This document shows positions 1 to 7,168 of a stretch of DNA of 8,814 nucleotides, piece by piece. The stretch's first letter is position 1; the number at the start of each line of letters is the position of its first letter. Under the pieces are notes generated by a model. It was not told the DNA's origin. It did no database searches and saw only the letters and a program-made list of their open reading frames with translations. The position numbers and the translations under genes are program-made. The DNA is from Terriglobia bacterium (GTDB lineage Bacteria > Acidobacteriota > Terriglobia > UBA7540): NCBI GenBank assembly GCA_030040455.1, contig JASHTR010000527.1:1-8814 (forward strand), read 5' to 3'.

Positions 1-1
1 T

Positions 2-145
2 TTCTTTGAGCGCGGTGAATATGACAACGCCATCCAGACGTACGAAAGCGGCTTGGCCCAGGATCCCGGCAACCAAAAACTCATTGACGGAATTGCGCGC
101 GCGAAGCGGGCCAAAGCCGCTGAGGCGAAATTCCTTGGTCCGTAA
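2..145 (+). CDS. TPR protein, C-terminal end only (5' truncated by window)
   Basis: The frame is open from the window edge to a TAA and encodes the last 47 residues of a protein. The first part reads FFERGEYDNAIQTYESGL followed by DPGN, which is the second half of a tetratricopeptide repeat (short helix, A-x-x-x-Y/F pattern, then a D-P turn). A basic, alanine-rich helical tail follows. TPRs are protein-protein interaction scaffolds; nothing in this fragment indicates a partner. The stop lies 32 nt before the next gene, which is also a TPR protein on the same strand, so the two are probably co-transcribed and may be related in function. Domain content upstream of the window cannot be seen. Confidence 0.75.
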   Translation, partial: FFERGEYDNAIQTYESGLAQDPGNQKLIDGIARAKRAKAAEAKFLGP

Positions 146-177
146 CCCGGCGCCGCGCGTCGGAGAAGGAGACAGAG

Positions 178-1167
178 ATGAGAATCTTGGCCGTGCGAGG
201 CTGTCTCAGGCCTCATTGGGATTTTCTAATCTGTCTCGCGCTGGCGCTGGCGGTGGTTCCGCCCGCCTTGGCTTTGCAAAAAGCGCTCGACCAACAGCAA
301 ATCGTCGGGCTGATCAAAGGAGGAGTGGCGAGCGAGCGCGTGGCGCGACTGGTTGAAGAGCGGGGCATCGACTTCGCGGCAACGCCCGATTTCCTTTCTG
401 CTCTCAAGCAGGACGGAGCGAGCAAAGTTTTGCTCGATGCCCTGCGCGCCGCCAACCGGGACCTTCCACCGCAGGCCGAAACGTTTGCCGAGAAGAAGGG
501 AGAGGCCCAAAAATATCTTGCGCAGGGGAGGGATCTTCTCCAGCAGGGTCAATGGAGTGAAGCGGAAAGCGCGCTACGCAAGTCGGTCGAGCTCGATCCC
601 ACGAGTCCCGAAGCGCATTTTTATCTGGGGCACGTGCTCAGCGAAGAGCAGAAGCTAAACGACGCCATCGCTGAAGATCGCCAAGCGGTCTTTCTGGCCC
701 CGGATTCAGGGCCCGCGCGCTGCAACCTGGCCAATGCTCTGCTGAACCGGCATGAGTGGAAGGAAGCCACCGAGCAGTATCAGCAGGCGGTGCAACTTAA
801 CCCCAATGACGAAAAAGCCCATTACGGTCTTGGCCTCGCCCGCTACGATCAACAGGATTGGGTCGGAGCCGAGGGGGAATTTCGGAAAGCACTGAGCATT
901 GACCCTTCAGATTCGCACGCGCTTTGCGCCCTTGGGCTCGCTCTTCTCCGGCAAAACAAACTCAATCAAGCCTTTCAGCAATATCAGCAGGCTGTGAAGC
1001 TGGACCCTCATAGCGCTCTGGCGCACGCGGGCCTGGCCTACGTGCTTCTCGACCGCGGTCAGAGACAAGAAGCGCTTCAGGAATTCCGGGTGGCGGCGTC
1101 GCTGGCCCCCAACGACCTCCGGTATCGCGCAACCTACGAAAAGCTTTGGCAGGAACTGAAGCCATAA
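178..1167 (+). CDS. Exported protein with six tetratricopeptide repeats
   Basis: This 329-residue protein is probably exported. Residues 1-33 have basic residues followed by a hydrophobic core (LICLALALAVVPPALAL) ending in an A-L-A-type cleavage site. Residues 36-95 form a small helical domain (QQIVGLIKGGV, then ERGIDF, then LKQDGASKVLLDALR) of a kind I associate with acidobacterial TPR proteins; its function is unknown. Residues 111-314 are six back-to-back 34-residue TPRs without spacers, each ending near a D/N/A-P turn (LDP, LAP, LNP, IDP, LDP, LAP), forming a superhelical binding scaffold. The start is supported by AAGGAG at 166-171, 6 nt before the ATG. The stop TAA overlaps the next ATG by one base, which implies translational coupling to the redoxin gene. 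A role in assembling or recruiting periplasmic partners is inference. Confidence 0.85.
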   Translation: MRILAVRGCLRPHWDFLICLALALAVVPPALALQKALDQQQIVGLIKGGVASERVARLVEERGIDFAATPDFLSALKQDGASKVLLDALRAANRDLPPQAETFAEKKGEAQKYLAQGRDLLQQGQWSEAESALRKSVELDPTSPEAHFYLGHVLSEEQKLNDAIAEDRQAVFLAPDSGPARCNLANALLNRHEWKEATEQYQQAVQLNPNDEKAHYGLGLARYDQQDWVGAEGEFRKALSIDPSDSHALCALGLALLRQNKLNQAFQQYQQAVKLDPHSALAHAGLAYVLLDRGQRQEALQEFRVAASLAPNDLRYRATYEKLWQELKP

Positions 1168-2168
1168 TGTGGATTGACGCCTCAGAGAAGATACATGCCC
1201 CGGAGATTGGGCGGCATTGGATCAATTCTCCCGCGCTTACCCTGGCCCAGCTTCAAGGCTGCGTGGTGCTGGTGGATTTCTGGGATTATACGTGTGTCAA
1301 TTGCATCCGCACATTGCCCTACGTGAAAGAATGGGATCGGCGCTACCGGGCGGTTCACCTCGCCGTGGTTGGCGTCCACGCTCCTGAGTTCCATTTTGCC
1401 CGGACTGCCCGGCACGTGGAAGAAGCGGTGAAACAACTGGGGTTGGAGTATCCGGTTGTGCTCGATAACGATTACCAAATCTGGCAGGCCTACTCAAACC
1501 GCTGCTGGCCGGCGAAGTACCTGATCGATGGAGACGGGGCCGTTCGCTATTACCACTTCGGTGAAGGCTCTTATCGGGAGACAGAAGAGGCGATCCAGAA
1601 ACTCATCCGCGAAATTCATCCTGAGGCCAACCTGCCGCCGGTGATGGAGCCGGTTCGTAGCACGGACAAGCCCGGCGCGCGATGCCACCCGGTGACGCCG
1701 GAGCTTTATTTAGGCTTTGAGCGGGGACGCCTCGGAAATGAATCGGGATATGCAAAAAATGAAGTGAAGGTTTATCGGGCCGGGTCGAACTATTCCCCCG
1801 AGGCTGCTTACCTGGACGGCCCTTGGTTTGCCGGCCCCGAAGGTATCACCGCGTGTCCACTGGAGGACCATCCATCGCGCTTACTCGTGCCTTGCACGGC
1901 TGCGGAGGTGAACGTGGTGATGAGCCCGCCGGAGGGAGGAAGCGGTGTTATGGATCTCCGACTCAATGGAAAGCCACTGCCCGAGGCCGTGGCGGGGGAA
2001 GATGTGGCGTTTGTCGACGGCAAAGGCAGCGTCCCGGTGAAAGACCCTCGAATGTATCGCCTGCTGAAGGGAGCCAGCGTCGAGCCCCACTTGCTGGAGC
2101 TTCAAACCGTTACGCCGGGCCTTGAAGCCTACGCCTTCACTTTTGTCTCGTGCGTGGAAGGTGACTGA
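1167..2168 (+). CDS. DipZ-like thioredoxin-fold protein, soluble (no CcdA membrane domain)
   Basis: The 333-residue product matches the soluble C-terminal part of DipZ-type thiol-disulfide proteins. Residues 20-150 are a thioredoxin-like fold with the redox motif C43-V-N-C46 in the family context FWDYTCVNCIRTLPY, the GVHAPEF strand at 69-75, and a W114-P115 turn in the cis-proline position. Residues 178-327 resemble the DipZ C-terminal carbohydrate-binding-like beta domain (TPELYLGFERG at the start, YAFTF at the end). Canonical DipZ has an N-terminal CcdA-like membrane domain that delivers electrons; here it is missing and no signal peptide is visible, so the cell compartment is unclear. Extra cysteines occur at 113, 173, 230, 243 and 329. 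The start is the ATG overlapping the preceding stop (TAATG); a TTG 21 nt upstream is less likely. Its neighbours are exported, so it may act on exported proteins, but that is inference. Confidence 0.85.
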   Translation: MWIDASEKIHAPEIGRHWINSPALTLAQLQGCVVLVDFWDYTCVNCIRTLPYVKEWDRRYRAVHLAVVGVHAPEFHFARTARHVEEAVKQLGLEYPVVLDNDYQIWQAYSNRCWPAKYLIDGDGAVRYYHFGEGSYRETEEAIQKLIREIHPEANLPPVMEPVRSTDKPGARCHPVTPELYLGFERGRLGNESGYAKNEVKVYRAGSNYSPEAAYLDGPWFAGPEGITACPLEDHPSRLLVPCTAAEVNVVMSPPEGGSGVMDLRLNGKPLPEAVAGEDVAFVDGKGSVPVKDPRMYRLLKGASVEPHLLELQTVTPGLEAYAFTFVSCVEGD

Positions 2169-2180
2169 AGAGGATTCCAC

Positions 2181-3140
2181 ATGTTCAAGCTTAACCGTCG
2201 GGACTTTATCAGCAGCGCCGCAGTGGGGGGGCTTTCGATGCTTCCGGGAGGCACAACCACCGCGCGAGGCGATCCAGAGCGGAAGTTTTATGCCAACCTC
2301 AGTCTCGGCCGCCTGGGCTTTAAGGGCACGTTCCAGCAGTCCGTGCAACTGGCGAATCAGTACGGCTTCCAAGCCGTCGATCCGGATGAAAAACTCTTTG
2401 CGAGTTTGTCCGATGACGATTTGAAACGTCTGCTGGACGATCTTGCTATGAAGCGGCTGAAATTCGGCTCAGCAGGACTGCCGGTCAATTTCCGTAATGA
2501 CGATGGAACGTTCAACGACGGTCTGAAAAACCTGGCCGGCTTCGCAAAAGTGCTTCAGCGAGCCAGTATCCCCCGGGTAAATACGTATGTGATGCCGTGC
2601 AGCAACACGTTGACCTATCCCCAAAATTTCCGCCAGCACGCCTGCAGGCTGCGCGAATGCGCCAAGGTGCTGGCGGATTACGGCCAACGCCTGGGACTTG
2701 AATACGTGGCGCCGCGCACCCTCTGGCGCAGCGAGCGCCAGCCTTTTATTCATACGCTCTCAGAAATGAAAGAACTCGAGGTCTCGATTGGCACGGATAA
2801 TATGGGCATTCAGCTCGATAGCTGGCACTGGTTCAATGCCGAGGAGACGGCAGCGGACATTGAGACGCTTCGCGGGCGCGACGTCATCACCGTCGACCTG
2901 AACGACGCACCGCACCTGCCGCTCGACGAGCAGCGAGACAACCACCGCGAGCTGCCGGCGGCTACCGGTGTAATTCCCGTAAGGGAATTTCTCGGCGCGC
3001 TGGTTGCCATCGGCTATGACGGACCGATTCAGCCTGAGCCCTTCAACGCCCGCTTGCGCGCAATGCCGCTCGACCAGGCGGTTGCGGCCGCCGCGGCCGC
3101 CATGCGAAAGGCATTTGCCGAGGCCAACCTTGCATTTTGA
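2181..3140 (+). CDS. Sugar phosphate isomerase/epimerase-like TIM barrel with Tat signal
   Basis: This 319-residue protein starts with a twin-arginine signal (N5-R-R-D-F-I, then a hydrophobic stretch to about residue 22), so it is expected to be folded, possibly with its metal, before export. The rest reads as the AP-endonuclease-2/xylose-isomerase-like TIM barrel family. Likely metal ligands are E174 (LGLEYVAP), D213 with H216 in LDSWHW, D239 or D242 in VDLNDAP, and E286 in QPEPF near the end; this E-D/H-x-E series is the family pattern. Family members isomerise or epimerise sugars and inositols, or hydrolyse and rearrange keto-sugars; the substrate cannot be told from sequence. AGAGGA precedes the ATG at good spacing, and the gene begins 12 nt after the redoxin stop. 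It is the last gene before a convergent unit. Confidence 0.82.
   Translation: MFKLNRRDFISSAAVGGLSMLPGGTTTARGDPERKFYANLSLGRLGFKGTFQQSVQLANQYGFQAVDPDEKLFASLSDDDLKRLLDDLAMKRLKFGSAGLPVNFRNDDGTFNDGLKNLAGFAKVLQRASIPRVNTYVMPCSNTLTYPQNFRQHACRLRECAKVLADYGQRLGLEYVAPRTLWRSERQPFIHTLSEMKELEVSIGTDNMGIQLDSWHWFNAEETAADIETLRGRDVITVDLNDAPHLPLDEQRDNHRELPAATGVIPVREFLGALVAIGYDGPIQPEPFNARLRAMPLDQAVAAAAAAMRKAFAEANLAF
3084..3101 (+). repeat. Two-copy 9-bp tandem GCGGCCGCC inside the isomerase gene
   Basis: GCGGCCGCC occurs twice head to tail and encodes part of an alanine run (AVAAAAAAM) near the isomerase C-terminus. It keeps the reading frame, so slippage by one unit would only change the alanine number. It is probably an ordinary GC-rich low-complexity helix. 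Confidence 0.6.
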
Positions 3141-3169
3141 GGCTGGCCCTGCTGCTTCGGATAGCGTCC

Positions 3170-3187
3170 GCGCTTCGGGTCGAGCGC
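3170..3187. terminator. Weak hairpin between convergent genes, possible terminator
   Basis: The 79-nt space between the two convergent stops contains GCGCT and AGCGC arms around an 8-nt loop. There is no T tract after it on either strand, so it is not a convincing intrinsic terminator. It is the only clear hairpin I see in the gap; termination could also be Rho-dependent. Confidence 0.2.
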
Positions 3188-3219
3188 CCTGTTGCGGTCG
3201 TGTTCAGTAACGCCCGGAG

Positions 3220-4344
3220 TCATGGGCTGGGGTTTCTGAGCATCTTGAAGGCGAGTGGAAGGACGCCGTGGATGAGGCCCGAGTCGGGAAACGCTCCGAC
3301 GTGCATGGCAAGCAATCTTGCGAAGAGGGCCGGGTTCGAGGAAAGGGCGGAAAGGGCGCGACGACGCAGCCACGGGTGCCCGGCAAAAGCAAGCATCAGC
3401 GTGGTTGTTAACAGAGGCCTTTTGACGAGGCGATGGTGACTCGCCTGGTAGCGCGAAAGGTCGCCCGCTTCGAGGCATGTGGCTAGAGCATTAGCCTGTT
3501 GGAAGGAAAGCGAGAGTCCCGCGCCGCTGATGGCGTCAACTGCACCGGAAGCGTCGCCGGCGAGCGCCACGCGCCCGCGAAAGACGCGCTTCAGCTCGCG
3601 GGAAGCGGAGACGCCGCCCCTTTCACCGCTGGTGGCTTCGGCGCCGCGCAGCCGGGACCTGACCTCGGGGAAATGCAGAAGAGCTTCCTCCAGGCGAAGC
3701 CGCCCGTTCTTCGAGATGACGGCGATGCAGACTTCTTCAGGGGCTATCGGGGTAACGTAGATCTGGCAGCCAGGGCCCCAGTAAATTTCCGCATAATCAC
3801 TCCACGGCGCGATCCGAAAATGCCGCCGGAAGCCAAACCGCTCCTGATCGAAGCGGTAACGGTCAAGGCCCGCCCAGCGCCGGACGAGGGAATGATGACC
3901 ATCCGCCCCAATCACCCATCGGACCTGGAAAATCTGCTGATCCAGAACCACGCCATTGGCGTCGAGTCCCTGGACGTGGGCGCCCCACATCAAGATGACA
4001 CCCAAACGCGCGGCATGATCGAGAAGCGCCCGGTGCAGCGCGGTTCTGCGCATTCCCAACCCGGGACCATCCGGAAAATCTGCTTCCACGCGGACGCCGG
4101 ACCCCGAAAAGCAAATCCCCCGAAATGGAAACGACCCGGCAGAGGGAAGATGAAGGCCAAGCGCTTCGAGAGCGCGAACCCCTTCCGGCATCAGACCCTC
4201 GCCGCAGGCTTTATCGATCGGTGGCTGGGCGCCATCGGCCACCATCACGCGAAAGCCTTTGCGTCGCGCGGCAATGGCGGTGGCAAGCCCCGCCGGGCCT
4301 CCGCCCACAACGAGAACGTCCGCGCTCACCGCCGCCTCGCCCAT
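3220..4344 (-). CDS. FAD-dependent oxidoreductase, geranylgeranyl reductase / aromatic hydroxylase type
   Basis: The 374-residue protein is a group A-type flavoprotein. The dinucleotide-binding motif G14-x-G16-x-x-G19 sits in DVLVVGGGPAGLATAIAARR; DKACGEGLMPEGV at 44-56 resembles the geranylgeranyl-reductase family loop; ADG at 147-149 is the D-G motif that contacts FAD and NAD(P)H; and RVALAGDASGAVDAISGAGLS at 258-278 is the second FAD-ribityl motif (G263-D264). The C-terminal 100 residues are helical and partly hydrophobic, suiting a lipid substrate. Its ATG comes 1 nt after the stop of the type III polyketide synthase, with AGGTGG as ribosome binding site inside the end of that gene, so the two are translationally coupled. 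Flavin monooxygenases beside bacterial type III synthases (for example SrsC in Streptomyces) hydroxylate alkylresorcinols, often to quinones; the same job here is inferred. Reduction of a polyprenyl or alkenyl chain is the alternative. Confidence 0.85.
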   Translation of the reverse strand: MGEAAVSADVLVVGGGPAGLATAIAARRKGFRVMVADGAQPPIDKACGEGLMPEGVRALEALGLHLPSAGSFPFRGICFSGSGVRVEADFPDGPGLGMRRTALHRALLDHAARLGVILMWGAHVQGLDANGVVLDQQIFQVRWVIGADGHHSLVRRWAGLDRYRFDQERFGFRRHFRIAPWSDYAEIYWGPGCQIYVTPIAPEEVCIAVISKNGRLRLEEALLHFPEVRSRLRGAEATSGERGGVSASRELKRVFRGRVALAGDASGAVDAISGAGLSLSFQQANALATCLEAGDLSRYQASHHRLVKRPLLTTTLMLAFAGHPWLRRRALSALSSNPALFARLLAMHVGAFPDSGLIHGVLPLAFKMLRNPSP

Positions 4345-4345
4345 C

Positions 4346-5392
4346 CTACCACCTGAGAAGCACCAGCTCCGAACAGAAGCCCGGTCCCATCGCCGCTAAA
4401 AGTCCATAGGTGCCGGCCGGAGGGCGGCGGCGCATCACTTCTTCAAGAACCAGCAGCACGGATGCTGAGGAAAGATTCCCCACCCTGCGAAGGACGTCCC
4501 AGGAAACCTCCAAAGCCTCCCGCTGGAGTTTCAGCGCGCGGGCGGTGGCCTCAAGGATCCGCGGCCCGCCCGTGTGAAGAATCCAGCGACCCACGTCGCG
4601 GAAGGCGAGCCCGCAGTCCTTTAGAAATGCATCCACATCGCCTCCCAGCCGCTCTTCAATCAGATCCGGCAATTGCGGTGAGAGAACAATTTGGAATCCC
4701 TTCTCCGAAATATCCCAGCCCATGATGTGCTCGGTCCCGGGATAGAAGACGGAGCGGCTCGCCAGGATTTCTGGACCCGGCTCGTCTCTCGCGGCTCCAG
4801 CCACGATCACGGCTGCGGCGCCATCGCCAAAAAGGCCGGCAGAAATCAGGTTGGCCATCGAGACATCCTCCCGCTGGAGGGTGAGCGTGCAGAGCTCAAC
4901 CGCCAGGAGCGCGGCAACTTCATGGGGATAGCCGCGCACGTAGTCGGCCGCCCGGGCAATACCCGCCGCCCCTGCCACACAGCCTAGGCCAAAGATGGGG
5001 ATTCTTTTGAGACAAGATGAAAAGCCCATCCGATTGGCAAGGCGCGCGTCCAGCGAAGGGCTTGCGATGCCGGTCACCGAAACCGTGAAGATGGCGTGAA
5101 CATCTTTCGGTGATAACCCGGCGCTCGTCAGGGCGCGGCAAAGCGCCTGCTCGCCAAGCTCCTCGGCGCACTTGATCCAGGCGTTGTTCGCCTCGCCCCA
5201 CGTGGCGAGAGAATAATAGCTATCGGCAGGCAGTGAAAGAAATCGGCCCTCAACGCCGCAATGCGCATGGAGCCGGTCAATGAGCTGCGGCGCCGTTAAT
5301 CTATCTCCCCAGAACTTCTTCAGCCCCTCGGCAATAAATTCCTGCCGGTAGTAATGCCTGGGGAATGCGCTCGCAACGGCCGCGATTCTCAT
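4346..5392 (-). CDS. Type III polyketide synthase (chalcone/stilbene synthase family)
   Basis: The 348-residue protein is the usual size for bacterial homodimeric type III synthases. The catalytic triad is present: C138 in FGLGCVAGAAG, H273 in WILHTGGPRILEA, and N306 in RVGNLSSAS. GDGAAAVIV at 189-197 and the A-M-G-P-G-F loop at 334-339 (equivalent to the GFGPG loop of chalcone synthase) confirm the family. These enzymes extend an acyl-CoA or acyl-ACP starter with malonyl-CoA and cyclise it to pyrones, resorcinols or phloroglucinols. The starter cannot be read reliably; pairing with a hydrophobic-tailed flavoprotein suggests a long acyl starter and a membrane lipid product. GGGA lies about 5 nt before the ATG. 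A 102-nt leader separates it from the upstream lipase maturation factor gene. 3-Ketoacyl-ACP synthase III is the alternative, but its catalytic partners normally appear as H-x-x-N-x-R, which is absent. Confidence 0.9.
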   Translation of the reverse strand: MRIAAVASAFPRHYYRQEFIAEGLKKFWGDRLTAPQLIDRLHAHCGVEGRFLSLPADSYYSLATWGEANNAWIKCAEELGEQALCRALTSAGLSPKDVHAIFTVSVTGIASPSLDARLANRMGFSSCLKRIPIFGLGCVAGAAGIARAADYVRGYPHEVAALLAVELCTLTLQREDVSMANLISAGLFGDGAAAVIVAGAARDEPGPEILASRSVFYPGTEHIMGWDISEKGFQIVLSPQLPDLIEERLGGDVDAFLKDCGLAFRDVGRWILHTGGPRILEATARALKLQREALEVSWDVLRRVGNLSSASVLLVLEEVMRRRPPAGTYGLLAAMGPGFCSELVLLRW

Positions 5393-5414
5393 GCGATCCC
5401 GCTATCCTGCCCTC

Positions 5415-5429
5415 GAAGAAGGTTTCTTC
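5415..5429 (-). promoter_or_regulatory. Short hairpin in the leader of the polyketide synthase gene
   Basis: GAAGAA and TTCTTC form a perfect 6-bp stem with a 3-nt loop about 23 nt upstream of the synthase ATG and just downstream of the mini-ORF stop. The stem is weak because it is A-T rich, and it has no following T tract. A role in translation or attenuation is speculative. Confidence 0.3.
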
Positions 5430-5438
5430 AGAAGCTTT

Positions 5439-5465
5439 TCACAGCTTTTCAGCGGCCTCCAGCAT
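5439..5465 (-). CDS. Eight-codon mini-ORF (MLEAAEKL) in the synthase leader
   Basis: An ATG at 5465 is preceded by AGGAG at 5477-5473 with a 7-nt spacer, a better ribosome binding site than that of the synthase gene itself. The frame encodes MLEAAEKL and ends in TGA at 5439, 46 nt before the synthase start. It lies wholly within the 102-nt gap after the lipase maturation factor stop. It could be a leader peptide or a device that keeps ribosomes loading between the two genes; it could equally be chance. No repeated amino acid of the kind used in classical attenuation is present. Confidence 0.3.
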   Translation of the reverse strand: MLEAAEKL

Positions 5466-5494
5466 ACCGCTTCTCCTGACGATCGCAAAACGCA

Positions 5495-7117
5495 TTATTG
5501 AATCATCACAATCCTTCCATCCGGCAAGCGTTCGAGGACGGGCGCATAGAGTCCGATCAACTTTCGTTTCCACCATAGGCCCTCCGTGCGCATCGTCTTG
5601 AAGCTGGTGAACCAATACTGCCACATCACGGCGCGGACGGCCACGGGCGGCGCGTCTGAGAAAGGATTTCCCGCGAAAAGCGCGAGGACGTGCGGATCAT
5701 TCAGCAGCAACAGCTCTTCAGTTGAAACCACGAAGGGGTAACGGCGCCAGTCGCCGAGCGAGGCAAACCATAAGTTCCAGTCGAAGCGAGGCTGATAGGG
5801 CGCATAGATGCGCGGGCGCGCGCTTGGATTTTGGGGCTTGTAGCGAAAGGGATAGGGAATCCAGTTTTTGCCGTCGCTCGATCCCTGAAACTCGATCTCA
5901 TAACGGTCGCGCGTCATGACGGCAAACAGTCCATATTGGTTGGCAATGCGAAAGGGTTCAAGCGCTTCCACCGGTCCCGCCGGGAGGGGAAGACGGGGAA
6001 GCAGAATGAGCAGCAGCAAAGCGGCGTCAACGTAAAAGATCCATCCGAGGCAAATCCCGGCGACCGCTTTTGAGAAATAATGCCACGCGCCGCGCTCCGG
6101 GTTCTTTGCCGGGCTCGCTCCGGTTGAGCTGCCAAGGAGCATACGCCACGCGCGGCTATCAGGCTTTTCCTTCGGCCACCCGAGACGGTTCGTGACCGAT
6201 CGCAGAAACCGGTCGTCGAGCAACAGAAATCCCAGCGCGAGCACGAAGTAATTCAGGAAGGCCAGATTAGCCGTAAGGATGATGCCAATTTGAAAAGGCG
6301 TAACAACGAAGAAGCAAACAATGCGAAAACGCCTGGGAAAGAAAAGCAACCAGACAACCCCCAGCTCCACGACTAGAGTCGCCAGGGCCACGGCCGTGTT
6401 GAACGCGTGCGGCAGGTGCTGTGCATACCATCCAATCCAGTCTGGCAGTGGGCCGTTCGAATAATAGGTAAATAGCGCGGTGAGGTGACGCCATTCCGGA
6501 TCCCCTCCAAGAATTTTGACCAGCCCCGATTCGAAATAGATCGTGAACCAGAGCCATTCGAGCAGAAACAGGCTGGCGCGCGAAGGGGGATGATCCTCTC
6601 CCAACCCGGGAAGCAAACCCGGCGGCGCAAAGAAGAGAGAGAGGAAACCGGCGGCCAGCAACATGCCGTCCGATTGGTAGGAAGAGAAATCCTGCGCCGC
6701 CGAAACAAAAGAGAGGAATGAAACGAGACAAATGGCTGCGGTCCCCCGCGGCCAAATATTCAGAAACAGCAGAATGGAAGCAGTGAGGCCTGCCGCGACC
6801 AGCAGCTTGAGAGAGCCGTTGCCGCTGCCCAGCCATAAAAGCGTAGGCGCGTACCAATAACGCGTCACGCCAAACTGTCGGGAAAGCAGATGCAGGTAGC
6901 TTGCCGCCGGCAAGATGCCTTCGGGGCCCACGAGGCCGTTGATTTGAAACCAGAGCGAATAGAAGGCTGAAAAAAAGATGAGGCCCAGCGCGCGCAAAAA
7001 CAACCAGCGCGGCCACAAGCGGCCCGGCTTTCCGGGAGGTTCCGGACTAAGCGCCCATCGTCCAAACTGCAGCAGCAGACTCGAAGGCACAACGGCCATT
7101 GTAGCCTGAGAGCGCAT
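5495..7117 (-). CDS. Lipase maturation factor family integral membrane protein
   Basis: The 540-residue protein has hydrophobic segments at roughly 38-58, 103-121, 126-140, 150-168, 185-200, 240-262, 265-300 and 352-374, and a soluble C-terminal domain. Family signatures are YSLWFQINGLVGPEGILP (53-70), the core FESGLVKILGGDPEWRHLTAL at 195-215 followed by the PLPDWIGWYAQHLP segment, the beta stretch YEIEFQGSSDGKNWIPYPFRYKP, and YAPYQPRFDWNLWFASLGDW at 438-457. Vertebrate LMF1 is an ER factor that helps dimeric lipases fold; bacterial homologues are widespread and their role is not settled. It is on the same strand as the polyketide pair, 102 nt upstream, so co-transcription is possible. The start is uncertain: the ATG at 7117 has only a distant AAGG, whereas an ATG six codons later (7099) has CAGG 5 nt upstream. 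Confidence 0.87.
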   Translation of the reverse strand: MRSQATMAVVPSSLLLQFGRWALSPEPPGKPGRLWPRWLFLRALGLIFFSAFYSLWFQINGLVGPEGILPAASYLHLLSRQFGVTRYWYAPTLLWLGSGNGSLKLLVAAGLTASILLFLNIWPRGTAAICLVSFLSFVSAAQDFSSYQSDGMLLAAGFLSLFFAPPGLLPGLGEDHPPSRASLFLLEWLWFTIYFESGLVKILGGDPEWRHLTALFTYYSNGPLPDWIGWYAQHLPHAFNTAVALATLVVELGVVWLLFFPRRFRIVCFFVVTPFQIGIILTANLAFLNYFVLALGFLLLDDRFLRSVTNRLGWPKEKPDSRAWRMLLGSSTGASPAKNPERGAWHYFSKAVAGICLGWIFYVDAALLLLILLPRLPLPAGPVEALEPFRIANQYGLFAVMTRDRYEIEFQGSSDGKNWIPYPFRYKPQNPSARPRIYAPYQPRFDWNLWFASLGDWRRYPFVVSTEELLLLNDPHVLALFAGNPFSDAPPVAVRAVMWQYWFTSFKTMRTEGLWWKRKLIGLYAPVLERLPDGRIVMIQ

Positions 7118-7168
7118 GATGGCGCAGCCTTCATGGACGCGCCTCGTCCAAACAGATGTATCCTAATT

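Noticed and set aside
1146..1166. Upstream TTG start for the redoxin gene
   Set aside because: It would add seven residues overlapping the TPR gene; the ATG overlapping the stop is the usual coupled arrangement.
1881..2372. 163-codon minus-strand frame across the redoxin-isomerase junction
   Set aside because: It is antisense to two supported genes and has no recognisable content.
3499..4356. 285-codon open frame on the + strand opposite the FAD oxidoreductase
   Set aside because: It is the antisense shadow of a well-supported flavoprotein gene in GC-rich DNA, has no recognisable domain and no sound ribosome binding site.
6267..7016. 249-codon minus-strand frame inside the lipase maturation factor gene
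   Set aside because: It is an alternative frame of the same strand within a gene whose own frame carries clear family motifs; its composition is arginine/alanine rich with no domain.
7121..7143. GGCGC/GCGCC hairpin just upstream of the lipase maturation factor start
   Set aside because: A 5-bp stem with a 13-nt loop in GC-rich DNA is close to chance expectation.
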